From positions 1 to 7,351 of the forward strand of contig CAMLOZ010000163.1 of the NCBI GenBank assembly GCA_946481625.1: 7,351 nt of DNA, given 5' to 3'. Below are positions 1 to 5,439 of the stretch, in pieces. The DNA is from an uncultured Haloferula sp. (GTDB lineage Bacteria > Verrucomicrobiota > Verrucomicrobiae > Verrucomicrobiales > Akkermansiaceae). Both the position numbers and the translations under genes were made by a program. Each line of letters starts with the position of its first letter. Position 1 is the first letter of the stretch. Below the pieces are notes generated by a model. That model was given only the letters and a program-made list of their open reading frames with translations, ran no database searches and had not been told where the DNA came from.

Positions 1-917
1 GATTTCAGGGCCTCGGCAAAACGGCTGCCGATCGGCTCTTCCGGGGCGATCACCCGCAGGCGGCCGGAATCCTCGTTGCTGAATTTCACTTCCCGCCAGC
101 GGCCCGCGAGCTCGCCGTCCACTTGGACCGGGACCTCGCGGTCCACGACCACCCGGCAGGAATGGGCCTGCAGGTAGGCGACCGTGGTGCCAGCCGCCTC
201 CACGCCGCCGAAGGCAAGGCCGCGCAGGGAATCGAGCACCAGCTTGTAGCCCGCTTCCTTGAAGACGAGCACGTCGAGCATGCTGTCGCGGTTGTCCGCC
301 TTGTGGAAGAGCTTGAACTGACCGCCATAGAGCGAGCCGTTCCCGGCCAGCACCGCCACACCTTCCTCGCGCCGGCCGTCGTCGCAGATCACCTCCATTT
401 TCGGCGGCTTCTCGCCCAGCACTTTCACGGCGGCAAGCAGGTAGGCAAGAGGGCCGAGCACCTTCTTGCTCTCCCAGGTGGTTTCCTCGATGACCATTGC
501 GTCGAATCCCACCCCTGCCATCTGGACGAAGGGAATCCCATTCGCCTCGAAGAGATCGATCTCCCTCACCAACCCCGCCTCGATCACTTCGAAGGCGCGT
601 GGCAAGTTGTCGAAAGGGATGCCAAGTTCCCGGGCAAAAACGTTCATCGTTCCCGCAGGCAGCACCCCGAGCGCGGTCTGCGAGCCGGCCAAGCCCTGCA
701 CCACCGCGTTCAAGGTTCCATCCCCGCCCGCGGCGATCACCACCGGAGCGCCCTGACGGGCAAATGTCGCGGCAAGCTCGCGCGCTTCCGCCGCGCTGCT
801 GGTTGCATGCAGCGCAAAGCGGGTGGCATGATCCATCAGGAAGCGCAGGGCGCGCTGCCCTTTCTGGCTGCGCGCCTTGGGATTAAAAATCAGCGGATAC
901 CGCCCCGAACCCGTCAC
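1..917 (-). CDS. Diacylglycerol kinase family lipid kinase (YegS/DgkB/LCB5-like), 3' end outside window
   Basis: Soluble or membrane-associated kinase that transfers the ATP gamma-phosphate to a lipid hydroxyl. Diacylglycerol is the usual substrate, feeding phosphatidic acid back into phospholipid synthesis, but substrates vary in this family. The translated minus strand shows the DAGK catalytic domain in order: an N-terminal IFNPKA motif (residues 10-15), the nucleotide-binding GGDGT (64-68, Asp66), then PAGTMNVFAREL (87-98). The C-terminal beta-sandwich domain follows with GVGFDA, LAGNGSLYGG and a DGE segment near the end. 305 complete codons are present, close to the usual family length of about 290-330, so only a few residues are likely missing. 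The start is a GTG: an in-frame TAG lies at 942-944 and the next ATG would remove the IFNPKA motif. A GAGG sits only 2 nt before the GTG, an unusually short spacing. The gene lies 133 bp downstream of maf on the same strand, separated by an inverted repeat. The family is certain; the lipid substrate is not. Confidence 0.93.
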   Translation of the reverse strand, partial: MTGSGRYPLIFNPKARSQKGQRALRFLMDHATRFALHATSSAAEARELAATFARQGAPVVIAAGGDGTLNAVVQGLAGSQTALGVLPAGTMNVFARELGIPFDNLPRAFEVIEAGLVREIDLFEANGIPFVQMAGVGFDAMVIEETTWESKKVLGPLAYLLAAVKVLGEKPPKMEVICDDGRREEGVAVLAGNGSLYGGQFKLFHKADNRDSMLDVLVFKEAGYKLVLDSLRGLAFGGVEAAGTTVAYLQAHSCRVVVDREVPVQVDGELAGRWREVKFSNEDSGRLRVIAPEEPIGSRFAEALK

Positions 918-943
918 GACCTCAATGGAAACCGGGAGGGTCT

Positions 944-1063
944 AAGTTCCAAGTAAGAAGTGCCAAGTTCCAAGAAAGGCTAAAGGAACCGGAACTCACC
1001 CGATTTTGGAGCCGGTTCCTTGGAATTCAGAGTTTGAACCTTGGACCTTCTCACTTGGAACTT
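944..1063. repeat. Nested imperfect inverted repeat made of AAGTTCCAAG units
   Basis: The outer arms are 944-970 and 1036-1063. Read towards each other, both begin with the 11-bp AAGTTCCAAGT, then share AGAAG and CCAAG blocks with a few mismatches and one 1-nt indel. The unit AAGTTCCAAG recurs inside the left arm at 965-974 (after GCC), so the left arm also contains a direct repeat about 21 bp apart. Inside lies a second, perfect inverted repeat (983-992 with 1012-1021). The element fills the maf-to-lipid-kinase spacer. At its right end it supplies the last three codons (Ser-Ser-Lys) and lies on both sides of the stop codon of maf. At its left end it contains the TAG that closes the lipid-kinase frame upstream. 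It resembles a dispersed intergenic palindromic element, but whether other copies exist cannot be judged from this window. Confidence 0.75.
983..1021 (-). terminator. Candidate transcription-terminator or processing hairpin after maf
   Basis: A perfect 10-bp stem pairs AAGGAACCGG (983-992) with CCGGTTCCTT (1012-1021) around a 19-nt loop. The stem can be lengthened by three pairs (995-997 with 1009-1011) if two bases bulge. It lies 30 bp past the maf stop codon. On the minus-strand transcript the stem is followed by CTTTAGCCTTTCTT-like sequence, which is pyrimidine-rich but not a clean U-run. Rho-independent termination is therefore only possible. A stable hairpin that protects or divides a maf/lipid-kinase message is equally compatible. 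Confidence 0.35.
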
Positions 1064-1605
1064 AACACCTCCAGCACCTTCGCCACCGGCAGCCCCATCA
1101 CGTTGTCGAAATTCCCGTCGATCCCCTCGACGATCATCTCGCCACTCTCCTGGATGCCATACGCGCCCGCCTTGTCGAGCGGGTTGGTCTTTCTGAAATA
1201 GGCCTCGATGGCCTCGTCATCAAGAATGCGAAACCGCACTTCCGTGAGGTCGTGGAAACGCCTCGTCCCGCCGCCGGGAAACACCACACATACCCCGGTG
1301 CAAACCGTGTGGGCGCGACCCGAAAGTTTGCGCAGCATCGCACGCGCTTCCGCCATGTCCCCCGGTTTGCCAAGGGGCTCGCCGTCGAGCCACACCAAGG
1401 TATCCGCCCCGATCACCATGGCGTCCCGGTACTCGCTAGCGACAGCCACGGCCTTCAGTTCCGCATTCTGTTCACAAAGTTCAGTCAAGGGGATCGAGGC
1501 ATCGTGGATCTCCTCCGCGGGCGACACCACCACCTCGAAATCCAAACCGGCTTTCTGGAGGAGCTCCTGCCGACGAGGCGAGGCGGATGCGAGAATGACT
1601 TTCAC
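1051..1605 (-). CDS. maf: Maf-family nucleoside triphosphate pyrophosphatase
   Basis: House-cleaning enzyme that hydrolyses non-canonical or selected nucleoside triphosphates to the monophosphate and pyrophosphate. It is historically called septum formation inhibitor Maf and acts in the cytoplasm. Family motifs are clear: ILASASPRRQELL at residues 4-16, GADTLV with the catalytic Asp68, DKAGAYGIQ at 144-152 and EGIDGNFDNVMGLP at 160-173. The DKAGAYGIQ form matches the YhdE-type subfamily known to prefer dTTP/UTP, as opposed to YceF-type enzymes acting on m7GTP; that assignment comes from family knowledge. I start at the GTG at 1605, giving 184 residues and the usual MKVILASxSPRR beginning. The frame is open to a TTG at 1635, which would add ten residues not seen in the family. 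Neither start has a good Shine-Dalgarno sequence. The last codons (SSK) are encoded by the inverted repeat that follows. It is divergent from the zinc-binding protein gene, with starts 68 bp apart. Confidence 0.95.
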   Translation of the reverse strand: MKVILASASPRRQELLQKAGLDFEVVVSPAEEIHDASIPLTELCEQNAELKAVAVASEYRDAMVIGADTLVWLDGEPLGKPGDMAEARAMLRKLSGRAHTVCTGVCVVFPGGGTRRFHDLTEVRFRILDDEAIEAYFRKTNPLDKAGAYGIQESGEMIVEGIDGNFDNVMGLPVAKVLEVLSSK

Positions 1606-1631
1606 GCCGGGGGATCTAGCGCCCACCAACC

Positions 1632-1644
1632 GCAATTCAATTGC
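1632..1644. promoter_or_regulatory. Perfect 13-bp palindrome in the maf/zinc-binding-protein divergent spacer
   Basis: GCAATT-C-AATTGC is a perfect 6-1-6 inverted repeat and sits in the only AT-rich stretch of the 68-bp spacer between the two divergent starts (1605 and 1674). A single central base is reminiscent of Fur/Zur-family operators (7-1-7 type), and a zinc uptake gene is the expected Zur target. However, the sequence does not match a Zur consensus that I can state with confidence. It could equally be a chance palindrome or part of overlapping promoters. If maf really started at the TTG at 1635, the palindrome would overlap its first codon. Confidence 0.35.
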
Positions 1645-1673
1645 AAATAGCCTTTCTAATGGAACAATCCGGC

Positions 1674-2555
1674 ATGCGCCTCGCGACCCTGCTCCTCTCC
1701 ACGCTCCTTTTGCCGCTGGCCGCCGCTGAACTCAAAGTGGCCAGTCTCCACCCCTTGCTGGGCGATCTCGCCCGGCAGGTCGGCGGCGACCGGGTGGAAG
1801 TGGTGGATCTCATCGGCAAGAACGGCGACCCGCACCACTTCGAACCGGCACCGGCAGACTTGGAGAAAGCCGCGGGTGCCAAGCTCTACCTAGCCTCCGG
1901 GATGGGCCTTGAATCCTACATGGGCTCCCTCCGCGAGATCGTCGCCGGCAAGGCCACGATCCTCGAAATCGGCAGGGATCTCCCCTCCATCGAAGGCGCG
2001 TGCGATCACGACCACGAGGGGCACGGCCACGCCCACGAGCACGAAACCGATCCCCACTGGTGGCACTCGATCGACCTTTTCCGCCGCGCGGCGACCATCA
2101 CGGCGGAGGCTTTCTCCACGGCCGATCCCGCAGGCGCGGACGTTTACGCCAAGAACGCGGCCGCCTACCGGGCAAAGCTCGACGAACTGGACCGCTGGAC
2201 CCGCAAGGAAATCGCCCGCATTCCGAAAGCCAGGCGCCACTTGGCCACCGCCCACGCGGCCTTCGGATATTTTTGCAAGGATCACGGATTCGAAGCGATC
2301 CCCGTTCAAGGGCTGAACCGCGAACAAATGCCGGATCCCAAAAAACTGGCCGCCCTCATCGCCGAACTCAAAGAGCATGACGCGGGTGCGATTTTCCCCG
2401 AGAAAGAGTCCAACCCGAAGATTCTCCAGGTTCTGACGAAGGACACCGGAATCAAGCTTGGCGGCCCGCTGTATGCGGACGGTTCGGGGGTGGAGAGCTA
2501 CGAGGCGATGATCCGCCACAACGTGGCCACGATTGTCGCGGAATTGGCCCCTTAA
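1674..2555 (+). CDS. znuA: Periplasmic zinc (or manganese) ABC transporter substrate-binding protein, ZnuA/TroA family
   Basis: Captures Zn2+ (or a similar divalent metal) in the periplasm for delivery to an ABC permease. A signal peptide spans residues 1-18 (MRLATLLLSTLLLPLAAA), with likely cleavage after the Ala run; there is no lipobox Cys. Candidate metal ligands in family positions are His54 in DPHHFEP, His128 in DPHWWH, His194 in TAHAAFGYF and an acidic residue near Asp269. A histidine-rich loop at 110-123 (six His plus Cys110) precedes DPHWW, as in ZnuA proteins, favouring zinc over manganese. Length is 293 residues, normal for the family. The ATG at 1674 is chosen because it places the signal peptide at the N-terminus and has GGAA (1661-1664) upstream; an in-frame ATG at 1659 and TTG at 1641 are possible alternatives. 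No znuB/znuC gene follows, so the transporter partner must be encoded elsewhere. Confidence 0.92.
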   Translation: MRLATLLLSTLLLPLAAAELKVASLHPLLGDLARQVGGDRVEVVDLIGKNGDPHHFEPAPADLEKAAGAKLYLASGMGLESYMGSLREIVAGKATILEIGRDLPSIEGACDHDHEGHGHAHEHETDPHWWHSIDLFRRAATITAEAFSTADPAGADVYAKNAAAYRAKLDELDRWTRKEIARIPKARRHLATAHAAFGYFCKDHGFEAIPVQGLNREQMPDPKKLAALIAELKEHDAGAIFPEKESNPKILQVLTKDTGIKLGGPLYADGSGVESYEAMIRHNVATIVAELAP

Positions 2556-2606
2556 GGCGGTTCCGGGAGGCCCGTGGTCGATGCGGGAGACAACGCCCGA
2601 GGGAAG

Positions 2607-2684
2607 TTGTTCAAAAGTCCGGTAAAAATATTTGCCGAGATTTTTAAAATATGTTAAGCACTTCCTCGCTGTCGCCCGTAAAAC
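2607..2684 (+). promoter_or_regulatory. AT-rich promoter region of the two-component operon
   Basis: After the zinc-binding protein stop codon the composition changes from GC-rich to an AT-rich block at about 2607-2660, the expected place for the promoter of the kinase gene. Two near-identical 9-mers, TAAAAATAT (2623-2631) and TTAAAATAT (2644-2652), are 21 bp apart, about two helical turns. Several -10-like hexamers can be drawn (for example within TTAAAATATG) and no single -35/-10 pair stands out, so I do not name one. There is no Shine-Dalgarno sequence just before the ATG at 2685. No convincing terminator for the preceding gene is seen in 2556-2606. Confidence 0.45.
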
Positions 2685-4718
2685 ATGAAAAACCAACACC
2701 CGAGGTTGCCCCACCTCCGCGTTGGCCTCCTTGCCCTGATTGCCCTGCTCCCCGCAACCCTGTGTGCCGCCGAAGTGGCCCAGACAAGCAACCCGATCGG
2801 TCGGGTAGCCAGGCTTTTCAACCGCAAGCTGGTCGAGGTAGAAGACCGGATCCGCTGGCTGGAAAGCCGGGCGGACACGCTTGCCGCGTTCGGGGAAAAG
2901 CCGCTCAAGGAGAACATCGGGTGGCGATGCGGGAGGATGGACGAAACCGGCGGCAAACCGTGGATCGCGCTCGATCTGGGCCGCGAGCTCCCCTTGGACC
3001 AGATATTCCTCGTTCCCGCCCAGCAGCAGGCGGGTGATCCGAATGACCTCTTCCCGCGCCGCTTCCTGATCGAGGCGGCGTGCTCGGCGGATTTCTCCGA
3101 TGCCCGGACGATCTATCGCACCAGCCAGGTCCCGCAACCCTCGCCGCGGGGATATCCGGTGCGGATCAACGGCGACGGGCTCCCCGCACGGCATGTCCGG
3201 CTGAGGTTGGAGGAGGGCTACCGCCGTGGGCTGCCGGACGTATGCGCCCTCTCCGAGATGTTCGTTTTCTCGGGCCACTCGCCGGTTTCGCTCGGTGCCA
3301 CCGTGAGCACCCACCAGTCGGTGGATGTCCCTGGCATCTGGGATCCGGATTTCCTCGTCGATGGCCGCACCCCGCTGGGCGTGTGGCAGGGCGGGATGAC
3401 AACCTGGACGATCTCCCACGGCGATTGCCTCGAGGTCCCGACCGAGAACCAGCATGTCGAATGGATCATCGACCTCGGCGAAACGGCCGTCGTGGACCGG
3501 ATGGTATTCTTTCCCTATGCGCTTCCCGAGTTATCCGGTCCCGGCGTGGTCCCGCCGCGCATCCGGGTGGAGATCGCGGACAATCCCGAATTCAACCAGG
3601 CCACCCCCATCGCTTCGAATGGAGAACGCGAGCTCCCGGTTGATCTGACCACACCGGTCGTGATGCCGGCCAGTGCCAAACCGGGCCGTTACCTGCGCGT
3701 GATCTCCGACAAGGCATGGCAACTCGGCAACCGCAAGCTGCAAGCTCTCGGCGAGATCGAAGCATGGTCCGGCGACCGCAACCTGGCGGCCGGCCGCCAG
3801 ATCGTGGCCCGCCACGGCGGCATCGACCAGTTGACCGCGGAACTGAGCGACGGTCTCGGAGGCGGAGGCCAAATCCTGCCGTTGCACACCTGGCTTTCCC
3901 AACTGGTCGAGCGCAGCCAGATCCGCAACGAGTGGGAAGGGCTGCGGTCTTCGCACCTGACGATGGCCTCCGAGAGCGAACTCAACACCACCTGGGGTGC
4001 CGCGGTCGCCTTGGGCCTGACCTTCCTGATCCCGGTGGCAATCGTGGAGCGCCGCCGGCTGGTATCCCGCACGCAGCTCGACAAGCTGCGCAAGCGCATC
4101 GCCTCCGACCTGCACGACGACATCGGCAGCAACCTCGGTAGTATCTCCCTCATCGCCCGCTCCGCGAAGCGCGACCTCGAGCGCCTGCACGGGCCGGACG
4201 TGGTCGCAAACGACCTCGGCGAGGTGGAAACCATCGCCCGCGAAAGTTCGCTCGCGATGCGCGACATCGTGTGGCTGCTGGAGCGCCGCCAGGATACCAT
4301 CGGCGATCTGGTCCAGCGCATGCGCGATTGCGCCGCGCGCCTGCTTCGCGAGATCGAATACTCGCTGGTCTGCCGCTCCTCGAAGACCGCGGCGAAGCTC
4401 ACGCTCGATTCGAAGCGGCACCTCTTCCTTTTCTACAAGGAGGCCCTCCACAACGTGGTGAAGCACTCCAAGGCCACCACCGTCACCGTCCGCCTCTTCG
4501 ACGTCCGCGACCGCCTGGTCATGGAAGTCTGCGACAACGGCGTGGGACTCCCGCGCAACGAGGAGGACCAGATGGCGGCCGTGAAGAAGCTCTCCGACCG
4601 CGCCCGGGTGCTGGAAGGCACCCTCGAGGTCGAGTCCGCCCCCGGCCAAGGCACCACGCTCCGGCTCTCCGTCAAACGAACCAGCCTGATGGCTACAAAA
4701 GCAACCGCCCATGAGTAA
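2685..4718 (+). CDS. Sensor histidine kinase (HisKA_3/NarX-LiaS type) with periplasmic discoidin-like domains
   Basis: Membrane sensor kinase of 677 residues that autophosphorylates on His and passes the phosphate to the adjacent regulator. A signal peptide occupies about 1-29 (ending LCAAE). A predicted helical segment at about 36-65 follows. Then come two galactose-binding/F5-8 type C-like beta-sandwich regions. One is at about 75-195, with KPWIALDLGRELPLDQIFLV from 91. The other is at about 215-365, with EWIIDLGETAVVDRMVFFP from 259; each ends in an (R)YLRV/HVRLRL-type strand. One transmembrane helix lies at about 438-454 and the kinase core follows in the cytoplasm. The phosphoacceptor is His477 in DLHDDIGSNLGSISL, the N-box is Asn590 in ALHNVVKHS, the G1 box is DNGVGLP (617-623), and GQGTTLRL starts at 654. 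Discoidin-like folds commonly bind carbohydrates, so a glycan or sugar ligand is a reasonable but unproven guess. The 3' end overlaps the regulator gene by 8 bp, implying translational coupling. Confidence 0.93.
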   Translation: MKNQHPRLPHLRVGLLALIALLPATLCAAEVAQTSNPIGRVARLFNRKLVEVEDRIRWLESRADTLAAFGEKPLKENIGWRCGRMDETGGKPWIALDLGRELPLDQIFLVPAQQQAGDPNDLFPRRFLIEAACSADFSDARTIYRTSQVPQPSPRGYPVRINGDGLPARHVRLRLEEGYRRGLPDVCALSEMFVFSGHSPVSLGATVSTHQSVDVPGIWDPDFLVDGRTPLGVWQGGMTTWTISHGDCLEVPTENQHVEWIIDLGETAVVDRMVFFPYALPELSGPGVVPPRIRVEIADNPEFNQATPIASNGERELPVDLTTPVVMPASAKPGRYLRVISDKAWQLGNRKLQALGEIEAWSGDRNLAAGRQIVARHGGIDQLTAELSDGLGGGGQILPLHTWLSQLVERSQIRNEWEGLRSSHLTMASESELNTTWGAAVALGLTFLIPVAIVERRRLVSRTQLDKLRKRIASDLHDDIGSNLGSISLIARSAKRDLERLHGPDVVANDLGEVETIARESSLAMRDIVWLLERRQDTIGDLVQRMRDCAARLLREIEYSLVCRSSKTAAKLTLDSKRHLFLFYKEALHNVVKHSKATTVTVRLFDVRDRLVMEVCDNGVGLPRNEEDQMAAVKKLSDRARVLEGTLEVESAPGQGTTLRLSVKRTSLMATKATAHE

Positions 4719-5367
4719 CACCGCTACCACCCCGCTCCGGATCTGGATCTGCGAAGACCATGCCAACTTCGCAAAGCAGATCTCGCGTCTCATCGCCGGC
4801 GAGGACGACCTGATCTGCGAGAAAGCATTCTCGCATCCGGACGATCTCTTCGCCGAATTGAACTACTGCTCCGCCCCGCCGGATCTCCTGATGCTCGATC
4901 TCGGCCTGCCCGGTAAGGACGGCCTCCAGGTCCTGCGCGAGGTGAAGGCCAAGGTCCCGGACCAGAAGATCGTCATCCTCACCTCCTTCGACGACCGCGA
5001 GCGCGTCTATCGCGCCATCTGCAACGGCGCTGCAGGATACCTGCTCAAAACCGCCGATCCGGACGACATCCTGTCCGGCATCCGCGACGTGATGCACGGC
5101 TCGGCCGCGCTGAGCAGCCCGATCGCCAGCATGATCCTGGAAGGCTTCGCGAAGCACGGTCCGGTCGAGGAGACCGAACCGCTGACCTCCCGCGAGGAGG
5201 AAGTCCTGCGCCTGCTCGTGAAGGGCTTCATCAAGAAGGAAATCGGCGACCAGCTCGACATCTCCCAGCACACCGTGGACATGCACCTGCGCAGCGTTTA
5301 CCGGAAGCTTCACGTCCGCACCCAGACGGAGGCGGTCTCGAAGGCGCTGCGGAAGGGTCTCGTCTGA
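4711..5367 (+). CDS. NarL/FixJ-type response regulator with LuxR-type DNA-binding domain
   Basis: Cytoplasmic transcription regulator of 218 residues, the expected partner of the kinase it overlaps. The receiver domain (about 9-125) shows the acidic pair Glu15-Asp16, phosphoacceptor Asp63 in MLDLGLPGKDG, Thr91 in VILTS and Lys113 in YLLKT, so all the residues needed for phosphorylation are present. A linker leads to the LuxR/GerE helix-turn-helix at about 155-215, with LTSREEEVLRLL, KKEIGDQLDIS and HTVDMHLRSVYRKLHV in the usual order. The position normally reading AN before KEIA is IK here, a mild departure. The start ATG lies inside the end of the kinase gene (overlap ATGAGTAA) and has no separate Shine-Dalgarno sequence, fitting coupled translation. 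Targets are unknown; the genes just downstream (HMG-CoA reductase and the UbiA-like protein, after a 72-bp spacer) are candidates by position only. Confidence 0.95.
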   Translation: MSNTATTPLRIWICEDHANFAKQISRLIAGEDDLICEKAFSHPDDLFAELNYCSAPPDLLMLDLGLPGKDGLQVLREVKAKVPDQKIVILTSFDDRERVYRAICNGAAGYLLKTADPDDILSGIRDVMHGSAALSSPIASMILEGFAKHGPVEETEPLTSREEEVLRLLVKGFIKKEIGDQLDISQHTVDMHLRSVYRKLHVRTQTEAVSKALRKGLV

Positions 5368-5439
5368 CACGCCACATCTTCCTTTCCCCCGCCGGATTCC
5401 ATTGTCGCGGCGCGGAGGTCCGTGTAATTCCTGACTCCA

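Noticed and set aside
123..956. A 277-codon plus-strand frame opposite the lipid kinase.
   Set aside because: The minus strand has intact DAGK motifs (GGDGT, PAGTMNVFA). The plus frame is rich in His and Arg with no domain, and it ends inside the inverted repeat only because the repeat reads LSSK-stop-like in both directions.
2061..2130. His-rich stretch of the zinc-binding protein considered as a possible repeat or metal-sensing leader element.
   Set aside because: It is explained by the known His-rich loop of ZnuA-type proteins, encoded in frame within the gene.
2570..2592. CGGG-agg-CCCG hairpin just after the zinc-binding protein, tested as a terminator.
   Set aside because: The stem is only four base pairs and no T-run follows it.
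1890..3455. A 521-codon open frame on the minus strand, opposite the zinc-binding protein and the first part of the kinase.
   Set aside because: It crosses two convincing plus-strand genes and their promoter spacer. Its translation shows no recognisable domain and its composition (Arg, Gly, Val-rich) is what antisense frames of high-GC genes give.
3531..4793. A 420-codon minus-strand frame opposite the kinase core and the start of the regulator.
   Set aside because: It lies antisense to the clearly identified HisKA_3/ATPase domains and has no family signature; it is a by-product of GC-rich codon bias.
5388..5412. Weak CGCCG...CGGCG pairing between the regulator and HMG-CoA reductase, tested as a terminator.
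   Set aside because: A five-pair stem with an 11-nt or longer loop and no T-tract is expected by chance in DNA this GC-rich.
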